Below, in pieces: positions 27,127 through 41,800 of a stretch of 64,000 nucleotides of DNA. The translations under genes and the position numbers were made by a program. The stretch spans positions 11,381,347-11,445,346 of the forward strand of contig OY718803.1 in NCBI GenBank assembly GCA_963070105.1, in the 5' to 3' direction. Under the pieces are notes generated by a model. That model had not been told where the DNA came from. It did no database searches and saw only the letters and a list, made by a program, of their open reading frames with translations. Position 1 is the stretch's first letter. Each line of letters opens with the position of its first letter. Source of the stretch: Litomosoides sigmodontis (lineage: Eukaryota > Nematoda > Chromadorea > Rhabditida > Onchocercidae).

Positions 27127-30100
27127 GAAGTGACAGCAGATCCCTTATATAATAATGAAATAGCGTATTACACAGAAAACTGCTACTTTATACCTTTAAA
27201 TCATCGATAAAAAGTGTGACAATATCCACCTAAAATTTGTAATTTCCCTTACAAAAATTTATATAATTATTTCAGTGACTCCGTAGCACTGAAGGAATTC
27301 ATGCGCACTTATTTATTTAGATGGAAAAAAAATATAACAAATTCATATCCAAGTACTTATTCATGCAGGAAATGGTTATAAACATTCAGTTATATATTTT
27401 AGGCGAAACCAATTAACCAGTGAAAACGACTAGTCATATCAGAGACGCCTTTCTTTTATGAGAAGAACCCTGAATAGATGTGATAATATATCCGATTCAC
27501 TGTTGACGAGCACCAGTGTAATATAGCAGATCATTTCTCGGGTCCACGTATTTTTAAATCAATTAGCTTAGCGATATGTAAAGCGTTCCAAAAAAATTCT
27601 GCCTTAGCGGTCTGTGATAGGAAAAAAGAACGAATTTAATTGGACTGGATTCAAAAAAAGCAGCGGTTCCTTTTGCATTTAATAAGTATGAATTAAAAAG
27701 GAAGAAGAAAGGATGAGCTGGTGAGAGCGTAAACGAATTGCCAATAACTGACAAGTTCTGTGACGCAAAAGAGGATTCTCATAAATTTGGAAAAAATCAT
27801 CATGGATACTTATTTCTTATAGAAAATTTGAAAAATCAAAATGAAAACCATAAAAATAATTCGGAAATGTTGAAACTTATCGCCTTTGCTTCATGAAAGT
27901 CGCAGCTTCGAAGTAAAATACTTTGAAGAACAGGAACAACAGTGTTTGCAAAACTAACATCAATTTTAAAGACATATGCTAAACTTCCAGTCAATTTATG
28001 ACGGCTATCAGTTCAAATTGGAAAAGTTCCTTTGGCAAACTTAGTTAATGAATAATCCCCTAATCGTATAGTCAATCACTTTTCAATTTTTCCCTTCCCG
28101 CTCTATTCGGCCCGGAAAATCGGTGTTTCCAGATTATCAACAACCAGTGTAGTATTTTACCGATTAATTCTCAAGCTGCTAGCCCGTGTCATGAGACTCA
28201 TTCTCCGGTATTCCTTCCTATAGGCGAAAATACAAATGTTGCTTGTTTCGTCACCATCCGTAAGCTGTTTGACTAGACACAAATTAGCTAACGCAAAGTT
28301 TTTTCATTAACAAAACCTTTGTGCTTATTTCTGAGAGAGAGAGACGAATAACACCATAATTAAAACATTGATCTTCCTCAGAAATCTGCAGATTACTGTA
28401 ATTGTTATTCCTTACAGAACTTTACACCATCAAAACAACCACTATCTTACGAAAACACACCGAAATAGAAATTCCGAGGTTATAGCGCTGTAATGGTCGT
28501 CATCAATCGCACAGCACAAAATCTGTTGGGGTCGAATGAGGTAGAGGGGTTGGGTGTGCCGTAGGTGGGGCTTCTGCGCCTTCATAATGCATCGGACGGG
28601 GTCGCCAGCGTGTCATCCGGTCATCGTGTAACTATCTATGACTCAACTCTTAGCCGGAAGTAGAAAATAGTAACGGTGAGAAGTAAAAATTTGGAAAGAC
28701 TCCAAATGCTGACGGAATTGGGGCACCTGAGAGTAATACTACCTGATTGGATGCTGAACTGAAATAGCACGAGGTGACGTGAGGGGACACAGAATAGTAC
28801 GGAACAAATTACCTACAAGCCAGCAACACAACTCAGAGTACCGACTTCTTTTGTAGTTATTACGTATGTTGAATATGTCTGCACACTGGTTAGCTAATTG
28901 CGTATTAAGTAATCAGATCTACCGAGAATTCTCGAACTGTTAGTAACAACGAAGTGGGCTGGGATAGCACAGATTCCACGACTCGTAGCGAAGGCTAAAA
29001 TGGTGATGCCTCACACCCAGAGAGGGGGCTCAGCTGTAGATATAACCGCTTCTTCCCAAGTTCCCGAATATTGTCACGTAACATCCCTGAAAAGTAAAAG
29101 CCTGCCTTTTTAGGAAGTCACAAACAGCACACATTTCATACCACTGCAGAACGATGTGGCACACGCACACGCATACGCGCATATACTGATCATACATAAA
29201 TTTCCGATGTGCCGAATTAGTGATCAATAAACAGTTATCACGTCAATAGAGACCACGCGGCTCGTGAAATCTATCAGGATGAATGTTTCAGCACCACAGA
29301 AAACTCTCGAAGTGGACATACAAAACTGCTAAATGCTACGACTGCAGGGACTATCCCTGATAGTTTTAAAGTCCTGCAAAAGTTCGTTGCTGACCTCGAG
29401 AACATCATAGTCAGCACCACCACTACTGCAGACAGGATGAACGCGAAACGCGAGTCGCGACGCAACACAAAACCCAAACGTTATTGAAGTGGGAAAAGCA
29501 AAACATTCCAAACGAGACACTTCCAGCTACAAAATGAACAAGCGGAATTTCAAATTTGTCAAATTCCTCTTCCTTCTCTCCCACAGGTTACTTTCGGAAA
29601 TTTTTCAATCCCCTCACTCCTTCCTGCAATATTAATGCGTAAAAATGCAAGAATTTTGGCGACTTTCGAAGAAATTTATTTAAGATTTAAAAACAGACGA
29701 AACATAAAAAAATATGACAACAACAACGGTAATGTACGGTAAAAAAAGCCTACGCTAGTGGAACAAATATTCCGAATTGAAGAAACAGCCTAAGGCACTG
29801 GAAAAATAACCACTTTAAATGTGAAAATGTCTAAGTGAACCAAAGAAAAACATGTAAAGATTCACATCACAGTTCAACAGAATGATGCATTTATCCAACA
29901 GAACAACTGAGGTTGTTTCGGTCCCATGTAAAATCGCAGTTCTCCATCTATCACCTACGATTTACCGATACCAATATCTCATGAATAACAAATGACTGAT
30001 GTTCAAGATTAAAAGAAAAACAACAGCAGTATTTGATATCTTAGGACTGAAAACAAGAAAAAACACGAAACAAATTAATTAGCATATGCAGCGTTTAAAG

Positions 30101-30365
30101 TTTTTGGACTAACAAATTATCGACATGCAACACAATGTCCGTCCAAGTTCGAAGGCTGAAGGGATATCTCCCACCATTAAATGCGACAAAAGAATCTGTC
30201 TCTTTGAAACTACACTAAACAAGTGAACAAAACTTGCCAAACTTAAAAATTTTAATCGGATATTTTCATTTGATTTTCAAATCGAGATCGAGTGAATGGT
30301 GGAAAAACATCCACTTCAGCAGCACCTCACCTCAATTTTAGCGTAAACTAGGTCTAGAACTGAAG

Positions 30366-30366
<1 letters not shown>
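27127..30366. other. Intergenic region upstream of CHD1
   Basis: About 3.2 kb between the CHD1 start and the repeat downstream of the disulfide isomerase gene. Roughly 28.5-29.5 kb is less AT-rich than the rest and contains overlapping short open frames on the minus strand. None has a recognisable domain or a convincing splice chain. It probably contains the CHD1 promoter, but no motif can be pinned down. Confidence 0.4.

Positions 30367-30446
<80 letters not shown>
30367..30446. repeat. (TA)n microsatellite, 40 units
   Basis: An uninterrupted TA tract of 80 bases. It begins about 160 bases beyond the stop codon of the disulfide isomerase gene, so it may lie in or just past that 3' UTR. The tract is self-complementary and can form a hairpin. 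Its assembled length should not be trusted exactly. Confidence 0.98.
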
Positions 30447-30448
<2 letters not shown>

Positions 30449-30605
30449 CTCAATAAATTAAACAAATATTATTAACCGACAGCAGATGAGTGAATTCGAT
30501 TGTTGTAACAAGCTTGCTATATAAGCAAACTTAAAATCCAGCTCGCTCCCGTCATTTTTAGCTCGCAAATTCCTCAATCCCAGGTTCGATTGTAACTTTG
30601 ACCCT

Positions 30606-33600
30606 TTACAATTCTTTCTCCTTTTTCTTCGGTTTCCCATCTCTCTTATATCCTTTTAATTCTTCCGTTGCGTGTTTCGCAATATACTTGATAAAATCAT
30701 CCACTTCCCGACCACCAGAATATGGTTCCGGTTTATCCTTCCTATTCTTCGGTACCCAATAAAGGGTTGGGAATCTGTAATAGGAGAATTATAGCAAGAG
30801 AAGAAAAAATTTCGATCATTCCAACTACAAAGTCTTACCTCTGTAAGATTTGGATGAAACTCCAACAAATATCGCATACATCACTTACAGCGAATTATTC
30901 TATTCAATAACCGAATGCCTTCTTATAAGACAGATAAAGAAATCTAGGTGAAAAAGAAAAGTGAGAGGTATTATAAGGTAAGGGAGAGATGTAATACTAT
31001 GTGGATGAATACACAGATGAATTAGACCTCAAATTTCAAGCACCAGAAGTCAGTGTCTATGGCAGTTGATATAAACGTTGATATAAACGAATGCGTTTTG
31101 AAGGTTTAACAATTAAGCAGCAAGACCGGATGTAAATAAAGGTTAAATAGCGATAAACTCCCGTTATAATTTCTCTTTCTATGTGGTGTCATTTGAATTT
31201 ATAATGTGGAAGTTATGACGTAATATTATAATGTACTTTGCGCTGGAAAAATGGAATTCGTCCAATCAAGTAGAAGAATTGCAGTTTTGAATTTACAAGA
31301 AAATGTTTATGCTCCTTCCTTCCAATAAATTTATGCTACCGTGCTTACGTGTTCCTAGATCTGCAGTGTAGTAATGATGAAGCATGCAAAGATCTTAAGC
31401 ATGTAGAAAAGCTGTCATTTGTTAGGCAAGTTAGACGTACCAAACCGCCGACAAATAAGCGAAATAATGAAGATGGACATCAGGCTGGAAAAGTGAACCG
31501 TTGCAGTAGATCATATTTGCGTAATCTATATAACCATTATTAAATGTCTAGAGTATTGCAATCCATATTTGACCTTTTCACACTTTTTAATAAAAAGAAT
31601 AGTGCAGTGATAAGAATAAATAAGCTTACCCCTGTACTTGGAATGGTGGTGGTACATCATTTGCTGTCGCATCCATTTTTGCAATAACGACGCCTGGTTC
31701 TCCTGATAACTTCTGGCCTAATTCATCATATTTCGGTGCGAGTGCCTTGCAATGCCCACACCATGGAGCATAGAATTCGATCAAAACATCTTTTTCCGCA
31801 TCTGTGACCATTTCTTGGAATGTTTTAGCAACAACAACCTAAAAAAAAATAAATCAAAAATTTTATATAAATAAGTCCACAATCTCCTAAAATGTCCCAA
31901 CCTCAAAATGCTGCTTCTCTAAGCCTCATCCGGGAATAATTTTCAAAAAAAATTAACATAAAAATCATATTGAGAATTATGCAATGATGTGGTGAATGAA
32001 AAATTACAAATTATCAAAAATATGACTGGTTATATTAACAATAGATAATCTACAGGAATTTAAACATTTGTACTGAAATTTCCTGAGACTCAATAAGTTA
32101 GAAATGTTAAAAATGTAATAGAAATTTCAAAAAAATTTTTGCTTTAACGAAAATGGATGCTAATAATTTTATTTACACAGAGTCCTGACATCACCGCTAC
32201 TTGATATTGAGCTTACGTTCCTACTTCAACGGAGTTCCGATACTTTTCATCATGACAAAAAGCTCCGTATAATGACGAGAAAAAAAAAACCCTCATAATG
32301 GATAGAAAATGCTTGGCTCCTTTGCGTTATAGATAAAATATAATCACAAAAAAAATGCATGTTAACTTCTTCCTTTCTTCTTTAACAATGAAGAATGCAG
32401 AATGTTGACAGTCTTCTTTAGCCTGGTTCACTATGCTTACTTGTTAGTCGAAATTATATCGCCGCGATTGACTGGTTATTTCCTGCCTAAATCCTAGTCA
32501 TTTTCAAAATTTAACAGACCTTAACATCACCCTGTTCTTCAGGTGGCTCTTCGCTCTTCATATACGGTTCTAATCTATTGTTAACAACATCTTCGACAAA
32601 TTTTCTCAAATTCTCCACGCTGAAACTGTTTACATTAAGCATAAATAAAAGAAACCAAAGCCTTAAAAACTGGTCCCGTCATTTTAGTTACCTTTACTTC
32701 TCTGCACCATTCAGTTCAATACTCGTCCTTTTTTTTGACTATTACCAAATCATAGTCCAATGACCTTACGACACACGTGCTCACAAAAATCACGCGTCCG
32801 CTTAGTGACAGCAATATTGAAGATGCCTTGTTTTTGATGTTTCTTCATTAAAAATGAGGAAAGAAGGAAAACCATTAAATATAATACATCAACATTGAAA
32901 GTAATTACCTAAATTCTTCCTTCATAAAGAATTTGCCTTTATTACTACGTGCAGCAACAAGAGGTTTGGTACTTTTACGGTTAGCTAAGCCAAATTCGTC
33001 AAGGTCCTGAAACCAAAATACATTTTGATAATGTAATTGTCTAATATGATTTTAAAATCAACCACAACTAAATGATGGCTTGACTTCGAAAAACCGACAA
33101 ATGACACAAAACAGAGGGAACAAGAAGTTGAATGCCATGAGCAAAAAACTCAACAGGAAGAAAATTAATTGATTTAAACTCAAAACTACAGAAGAATACT
33201 TACAAAGGAGAAGTCGTCCTTGTTACTTATAGCAAAATATGCTTTCCTTCTATAATCCTTTGCAACCATAAGAACACGATTTCGCCAATAACTAGATCCT
33301 GAAAACAGTAACTGTAGCACCACAATGGGTCTAATTTACACAACAATATAACGACATTTTAAAAACATAAAAGGATGTCACAATAAAAGAAAAGACTAAA
33401 AAGACCTTTCGGATCCAATTCATAGTCAATCTTGCTATAGACAACAAACATTGGGAGCTGATCAAACTGATATCGATTTTCGGAAGTCCGTATACCCACA
33501 AGTCCATTCCTAAAAGTCCTATGATTAAAAACTGTTGATTAAAAACTGATCACAAAACTAAACAGAAATCAAAAAAGAAGTAGAAGTGCACTAATCTTTC

Positions 33601-35611
33601 CGTGAATAGAGGTGCATCAACCTACAAGAGCTCCTGCAAGTGAAAAGTTTGAGTGAAAATCATTCTATCTAACATAGAATTTAACTCCGAAAAGATTATC
33701 CTAACCAATAATACTATGTTTTTCTTTCGTTTCACGGTATAAAAAAGACAGATCACAACTGGAGGGGAAAGGCAAACCATACGTTTCGTGTAGAAGGAAT
33801 TCTTTGATTTTGTCTGTGTCGTAATTCCCATCGTATTTGAAACCGTTAGGTTCAAATTTATTGTGAAACTTTTTTGGTTGGTAAGCAACAATATCACTAA
33901 AAATAGCACTATTATTAATTAAAATAAATGATTATCTGGAAAACATTAACATTTAAAAGATATAGATGTAGGATAGCGCAAACTCATTATATCCATTTGA
34001 TTCCAGAATTTGTTTGTTTGAAGTCCACACAAATTTGAAACGGTCTCTTTCTGTATCTGCAACTTTTAAGAAGGAATCCTTCAACTTGCTGTCTCCCTCG
34101 AAAAATCCTAAAAACATCTTAAAATAAGACCAAGATACATTCTAAAAACATGAAAAGTTAATCACCAAACAATGGTAACTGGTAACTTGCAATGCACAAG
34201 CTGATGCTCATTAGCTCGCTTACTGATATTAGGGTGGGATTGGTTGTGAGTGCTGACTTTACATCCCGATCAACCCATTAACAAAGTAAAGGATTTACCA
34301 CAAATAGTGACATCGTCGGCTTCAAATATCTTCTCAAATTCTTTTAGTGTGTTGATTTCCGTAGCTGATGGACCAGCTTGCCCTCGCATGTATTTCACAA
34401 TACCCTCCGCAACTCGCGGACCGTCATAATCCTGAGCCAGCTCACCCTTACGGAAAATTTTCAAAGTTGGGAAGCCACTAACACTGAATTCGTCGCAAAT
34501 TTTTTTTTCCTCCGTGCAGTCCACCTGGAAAACAATCACAGTTTAAAATTAAAATTTGCAATTTGAAATTTTACGGAATGGCCACTTGAATTCCATAATG
34601 AATCCGAAAACCAATTTGTTTTTACGTCCACCATTAAAAACAACCAACATAAGCTGCCAACCTGTTTCCTCCAGCTAGTTAATGGTAATTACCGATTGAA
34701 TTACGTATACTAGCTCATTTTTCTCCATCTGATCAGTAATATTTCCACGATCAGTTAAAGGTTCCCCTTGTATATTTCACTCCACTACCTCTGATCACGA
34801 CGAAATATGCTAGGTTTTCAGAAAGTCAACAAATAACTAAAATCCGCATTTGCAATCCTTCCCACATGTTTAAAATTTCAATAAAATTTACATTTCAGCT
34901 CATTTTGGGACTCAACCAAGAGAATTATTTGATTGAACAGTCATTTTTACAATGGAATAGAATTGCACCCATTTCATTATTCGTGATTTGTTTTTTCCTC
35001 ACCACAGCCACAAATTGCACAAAACTTCATTTCAAAAAATTTTTTTGTAATTCTGCGACTCACAAGTCTCGTTTATTTTAGATCATGAATTCATCACAAA
35101 ATGCAATATTTGTTGCTATAAAAAAAAAGAAAACGCCACCTCTGCTAAATGAATAGGCGGATCATTCTGCAGTAGTTTTGTTGCTGCCTTTTCAAATTCG
35201 GGAGCCAACTTTTTGCAGTGCCCGCACCTAGAAAAGCAATAAGTGTAGTTGTCAAAGTATTACCATAATTAGGAAAAAGTTTTGGTCTACATAAAGTAAT
35301 CCGTAAGAGATTTTAATAAAAAAAAATCCAAAATATACGATTTCCAACCTGATGAAAAATGGAAAAGCCACATCATAAATTTTATGATAATCAGACACGA
35401 AAGCAAAAAGGAAAGGATCGAATAATTAATCACTGTTCTCTCACCATGGTGCATAAAATTTTACAAGTAATACATCATATGGCTTGCTTCTTTCCTTGAA
35501 ATCGGCATCTGTGAATTTCATCACATCGCCATCCGCATTTGCTATTGGCAATACCAACAATATGCATGAATTGAAAATTAAAGCACAATTAAATAACTTT
35601 AACATTGCCAT
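30606..35611 (-). CDS. pdi-3: Protein disulfide isomerase, ERp57/PDIA3 type
   Basis: Thiol-disulfide oxidoreductase of the endoplasmic reticulum lumen that helps fold secreted glycoproteins. Exons: 35611-35445, 35227-35140, 34524-34299, 34107-33984, 33896-33783, 33509-33406, 33298-33204, 33006-32909, 32619-32520, 31838-31630, 30774-30606. Sum 1494 bases, 497 residues, close to human ERp57 (about 505). A hydrophobic signal peptide covers about residues 1-26 (cut after ANA). The a domain has WCGHC (Cys 57 and 60) split across exons 1 and 2. The b and b' domains follow without CxxC, as in the family. The a' domain has WCGHC (Cys 399 and 402) followed by [10 protein letters not shown]. The C-terminus is Lys-rich and ends KEKEL, a KDEL-like retrieval signal. 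ATG 35611 is preferred because the signal peptide follows it; an in-frame open stretch upstream is leader. All joints are in phase. Confidence 0.97.
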
Positions 35612-35647
35612 ATGAAAATTCGCTAAGTGCCGAGCAATACCCAAATC

Positions 35648-35660
35648 CTGCAATACCTAC
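35648..35660 (-). promoter_or_regulatory. Splice acceptor before the disulfide isomerase start (probable SL site)
   Basis: The minus strand reads GTAGGTATTGCAG with the AG ending at 35648, leaving a 36-base leader before ATG 35611. This fits a spliced-leader addition site or a 5' UTR intron. Confidence 0.4.
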
Positions 35661-38600
35661 GACAATACATATGAAAGTCTGATCAAAGAGATTCGAGAAA
35701 AAATATGAAAACGGATGTGACATTGCCATATGGCCCATGAAGAAGGCTTACATGCGATGTTACGCCAAGTTCTATTTTTTTCTTCACTTATTCTTCTACC
35801 CACCAAATCACTTTCACAATATCGTCGACCTGCAGTGAAAATATCACACTAAAAGCCTGATTTATATATTCATAAAATCAGTTTGCTATATCATCCACTC
35901 CATAAGTTGCTGGATGATAAGGATATTAGTAGAAAAATAATATGCAAATGGTTCCTAAAGGCCTTTCTCAAAGCGCTGCATTTATCGTTGTTCTGTAATT
36001 TGCCCAAATCTGAAAGTAAAACGAAATTTTTAGGGGAAAAACGTCTCGTTACTTTCACATTTCTGCATACAAACAAATCATTTACGTACTCTAATTCGGA
36101 GAACGTCGGGTAAAATGAATCACGAATGCATGCAGCTAAATCGACTGGTAGTAGAACCACATGATAAATGTGCCGGCAGAAAGGAAGGGAAAGAGACAGT
36201 TGATATGTTTGATTTTCAACATGTCCTTCCAACTGAAATGATAGAAATTCTATGCCGGCTTAGCTGATGGAACTAAATACCCTAAATTCAATGATCTGAA
36301 TGAACTGCACTTCAACAAATTCACCCGGAAAACCGGTTCAACAGTGCAAAAAATCATGGTGGAACTATCCCTTCCTCTCTCCCTCTCTCTCTCTCTTGCA
36401 TACCTCCAGGAAGTAACATAAACTAATGGCCATATTCAATGTTACCAGACAAAGCTCACATCAAAAAAGAAAATCAGTGCCAACAAAACTAATTCCAGCT
36501 TTAGATATAAATGATTTATCCCAAGCATACAATCCATCACTACACGATCAAAAAGAGCAGTCGTCAATATTAACGGAATAAGACTGCACGAAAGTGTTCA
36601 GATCGTTTCATTTACCAATCACCCGCATTACCTATGCTGATGATTTCAAGGAAGAAGTTGGAAGTGCTGAGCCATACGCAAGTAATTCCTACGCTGATAA
36701 CCACACTCTCCACTCTCTCTTAACGAGTACAACTTTGTTTTACATTTATTCATATGCAAAGGAGAGAAGTACACAGGTTTAGGAAAGTTACGTAAACTCA
36801 AGTGTTTTATGCGCACAATGTATTGTAACAAAATTGAAAGCTCTACTGTACCTTCCTCCTTTCATCAACTGCAGCAAATGAGAAGAGTCACGAAATCCTG
36901 GCATAACGTATTTCTCAGTACACTACAGCAGTTTTTGCAACGGGTTGCAACGGGAGAATATGTTGGCAATTTATAATTCCACACTCTACCTTCCCTACTT
37001 CCCTTTAGCTCTTCCACCTTCCCGTATTTTCCCTGGGATCCTCCCCAACCCGTCCCAAAAGCATCACCTAACACGTTGGTTGTATGTGAGAAGCTTCTCA
37101 AAAACTACAAACTGATAGGAGCGACGATCACCTAAGACTAGTAAAACGAACCATGGCTACGATGTTCTCGAAGGTGTGCGACGTTTTCCCGAGAGCTCCC
37201 AGAGAATACCGACAGAACAAAGGATATCTGAGAGAAAAGCACGGGACCATGCACACCACCCCTGCCTGCAGCCTACCACCAACACACCACCCACACCAAC
37301 ACCTCTCCTCACAAATGGTCGGTGGAGCCGCGTCGCATGTCGGTGGAGTCGCGTTAGTCGTTAGCGTTAGCGTCCAGGCTGTGTTGCCCCTTCATTGGTT
37401 GGCTTCTCTACTGCTGCGTCATGCTCCACGTCCAACCAAATTGCTATAAAATGACGTGCAAACATGCACATCAATTCTGTCATTTGCGCTCCTATTTGAA
37501 TTGGGTAATTTGGAATGGTAAGGTGTTGGACAGTTACGCTGAATTTCGTTGTCTGCACAAAGGTGGCAGGATGAAATTGCCTAGTTTGCATATTCGTGTA
37601 ACAATAAAGTGGCACTGTAATCTCAGCACCACTACCAACCACTAAAGCAGAGCTTTTCTTATAAATTTATCCAGCAAAAGGCCTTCTTGCGTTTCACAAG
37701 TGCCGTGAAATTCAAAAGGAACGTTTTCCTTTTGCTAAATTAAGCGCTTTCTAAATGTAGGACAATCAGAGAGAAAATGATTTGTAGAAGCAATCAGTGG
37801 ATGAAGCGTTAATACATTAGTAAGCAGTAACTTAGCATAGCGTTACCACCCGACGGCGGTCATCGATCTCTTAAGGCTAACATGGATGAATAACGCATCC
37901 GGTTAAACTATTCGTTTATCTGGATTAGTTACTGTTGCCGATCTGTCTGCATTGATCTGATCTGATAGCAGTACTGAGGCAACCTACTGATAACATTCTT
38001 CTATGTCCTGTGTAGAATTTCACCAATATAGCCCAGAAATTTAGTACGAAAAGTGGAACAATTAAAAGGAGACTGAAATTTTCCAACTTCGTGGAGTGAT
38101 CACCTTAAAATTTATTTCTGAATGTTAAAATGCGACTGCTAATTTGTACTCCTATCGATAATTCATTCATTCCTTCATTTCAGATTTTAGTTGGCATTGT
38201 TGACTTTGTCACAGTGCGTTTCCACTTTTTTGTGTCTAATGGCGGAGTAGTTGACAATAAGAAGCGCATAATTGAACCGCGTTTGCGCCCTTGCATGAAA
38301 CCACATATGATCTCCGATTGCCATGATGCTATGATCTCCGATTTTTTTTATGACCTAGGGAATCATTGTTTATTGCATTGTACATCATTTACTTGTATAG
38401 GAGACATCTCTCGCAGATTTTAAAGAAACTACTCAAGTAATTAGAGCAGATAAAGGAGACAAAATGAGCACGCAAAGTGGATCATTTCAAATAAGCTTTG
38501 TGACCACTCTTCAATAGAATTTTTCATAGTCGACCTACAACATACAACCTTCAAATACCATTAACTCCTACACATAATACATAAAAGTCGCAGCTCAAAG

Positions 38601-38835
38601 TTGAATTGTAGCTGACATTAAAATCGATTTTTATACATGAAAAACAGTCACATGCAAATGCTACATATAAATGTCATGTCTGTAATAGAAAATTTCCTAT
38701 AGTTTAAATCAATGATTTACATCCACGTCGCAATGTTTAATAGCATTTAATAATGAGCGCAGAATGCTTAAGCACTATTTTTAATTTCTACATTGCAAAT
38801 GATTGACAAAGTGTAAATTCTTTATATTTTCACCA
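35661..38835. other. Intergenic region upstream of the disulfide isomerase gene
   Basis: About 3.2 kb. It holds a CT-rich run (36362-36400) and a notably GC-richer block at about 36.95-37.65 kb. That block has a near-repeat of GGTGGAGCCGCGTCGCATGTC-like sequence around 37.32-37.36 kb and an ATTGGTTGG box at about 37.39 kb. Overlapping open frames of 91-98 codons occur on both strands there (37153-37449 plus, 37367-37642 minus), which points to base composition rather than a gene. Promoter function is only a guess. Confidence 0.35.
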
Positions 38836-41800
38836 TTAAGGTATTTCCGTAACTGGTTTAATAATTCGAATACAACCGTATTTCGGCAAAATTGTGGTAC
38901 TTTCTTCGCAAACCTCATAAATATCTCTGTCAATCGTTCTTATACTGGTATCGGGAGAAACGAAAGATGGCTCTCTTTCGTTTGCAAATTCATGGTTATT
39001 TTCAAACTGCTGTTGCTGTTCGTTATAGGTTACACGGGCTCCATCATTTTGATCGAGATAATATACTTCGTTTGCTTGCACAAAATAATTTCTTTCCAAT
39101 GCAACCGTCTCAACGGTTCCGCCAATTATCACCTACAAGTAATAATTGGATATTTCCAAAATTTGGAAATTTCATAAGAAAAGCAGTTTTTGCTTGCATG
39201 ATGTGTCATACACTTCAAAGAGATTTCGAACAACTTCACAAAATTAAGCAGTAAATGGAATGATTTTTAATAGATAATAGGAGAAGAAACAAAGCGAGAT
39301 TTAGTTTTCGTAATAGCACTTATCACTTCCACGACTTTTCTTATAATACCACACGCTTTTCATATCCACTCTTTTTCTGCCGAGAAATGGATACCATAAG
39401 TTTGAATAGTTTATGTAAACGATAATAAAAGAACTTTCATTTTGTCAACGCTAAAATTCACTACAGCTGAAGCGAGAGAAAAAAACAACCTGTCGACAGC
39501 TTTCTCTATTCAACGAGTCATCACCCTCCTTCCCTTTTGCAACTCTAACACTTCCACATTCAAGTAAAGTATTGTCATTTCCATGATCGATATTAACATA
39601 CTGTTCTTCAGCCTGATGAAATTGAGTTCAGAATATTACAACAATTTCATTCAATGCAGTCATTTCTATTGATCGCATACATTGCAATGCTAGTCACATA
39701 ATTCATCAGCTACTGCTAGAATTCTGAGAAGAAACTTAACTAATAATTAAAAAAGACAAAATGAAAGTGATAACAACGAACCTGTCCCTCGGTTAAAACT
39801 CTATCTTCTATCCAGATTTTCTCTACAACACTGCTATCTGATCTGTAACATGCAAATTTCTTTGAAAGTAAGAGAGAGAAATAAAGTAGAAAATTAGTTA
39901 GTTGTCTAACTTAAACAGTGCGAAGAAGTTCAAGTATCACCGGTTCCGCAATAATTATGGAACAGAAGGGGTTTTTTTAGCCCTTCATCCTCCAGTAAAA
40001 ATTCTTTTCAGAAAGATCGAAATTTCATTTTTCTAATACCTATAATCCTCGGGCATTTTTTTTCGTTTTGCACATAATTTAGCATAATGCACTTTAAAGG
40101 CTTACATTTCAGAAGACCACACCGTATTTTGCCTGGTTTCTTCTCTGTCTCGCTTTACCATATGAAGCACAGACTGGGTAGCATTACTAGCTTGCTCTGT
40201 AACATCCTTGTGTTCTTTTGCTTGATGCATTGTCAAATAACGGCGTCGCGTAAACAGTCGATGACAATTACTGATTGAACAGCAATATCTGAAAACTTTC
40301 ATCCCTTCTAGCTAAGCCAACAAAACATCCTATTCTGAATTACTTAACTACCCTACGTCTTCAATATTTATAAACAATGAAACCTTTAATATATCAATAC
40401 CTTTTGATACCTGCGTGTACAATTCGTTCATGTTCATTACGGGCTGATATTGAAACGAAACGTCGTCCACACTCCCATGTGCATTCAAATGGCTTTTCAC
40501 CTAAAAATATTTTTACAAAGTTCTAACATGCGAAATTTCATTTCTTTCAACGTTACCTTATCGGATCTCATTTCAAAATTTTCATGTCTACTCCCATCTG
40601 ACATACGCTCAATTTACTGATATCTTATATACTGAATTCATCTTAAATACTGATATCTTATATACTCGATGTACCTTATTTTATCTTCCAAGGCAACACT
40701 TTGCATAATGTAATTCGAACTTTTTTATTGTGATTTCTTAAAGTGGATAGAACAATCATTAAATAACTATACCTTCACAAAAATTTGTACCAAGAACAAG
40801 CAAATCATACTGTACACATCAGCTCTAAAAAGCTCTGTTGCCTCATTGCAAAATGATACAACTGTTTGTGGTAACGAATTTTTTTAAGAAGGAAACGAAG
40901 AAAAGCAAGCCTGTATGTGCACGGCGAAAGTGCACTCTCAACGGATTAGTAGTTGCAAATCGCATTCCACATAAAGCACATTCGAATGGACGTTCACCAG
41001 TATGCGTCCGCATATGTGCTTTAATTTTGGAAGGATGCTTTAAGAGTAAACCACACTCCTGACATCGAGCTATTAAAGCCTTTTTTCTGTGTGCCTTAAT
41101 TTTTTGCTCCGTTGGCAAAGAATTTGAAGAAGCGATCTCATCCAATCCCTAATTTAGGAGAATAAAGTTTTTACACCAGTGGAGATTTTATTTAACAATT
41201 TTCCAAAAATTTTGATAAAACAACTGAAAACAAATAACTGGAACAAAAATTTTTTGATGCAAGTGAAAAACAATTAGAAGTTAAATAACGCACCAAAGAG
41301 CTTGAGAACAAAACTTGTAAGAAGCTGTTAAAGGAAAGAGACATTAAATTTGATATACCTTATCCGTTTGCCTGTTTTCAATATCCAGGTTTAATGATAT
41401 TTGTTCGTTCGGACGTGCATGGCAACTGGAAACCTTAGTAATTCCTTCATTGCTAATAGTTTTTTCAACTGTATTTATTGGTACCGAACATTTTGGTGGC
41501 TTAAGATAAGGCCGAGGTGGGCCACGTCTAAACTCACAATTTTCAGTAGACGAAAATACCAGTGTGATATGAGCGTTGAAAAAAAGTTTATAGTAATCTG
41601 GTTTCAAAATAAATTCAATATCACTTTATAAATTCACATTAAACCTTTTAGCTCCCATATGAATTTTCAATTCATGAGCATTCTTCAGTGCATTTGAAAC
41701 GAAACGTTTACCGCATCCCCATGAGCAGGTATAAGGAGTTAGACCCATATGACGTCGTACATGCATCCGCATTGGTGTACGTTGTGTAAACCTGCAAAGA

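Noticed and set aside
37153..37645. Overlapping 91-98 codon frames on both strands upstream of the disulfide isomerase
   Set aside because: Frames open on both strands at once point to GC-rich composition. Neither shows a domain or a consistent splice chain.
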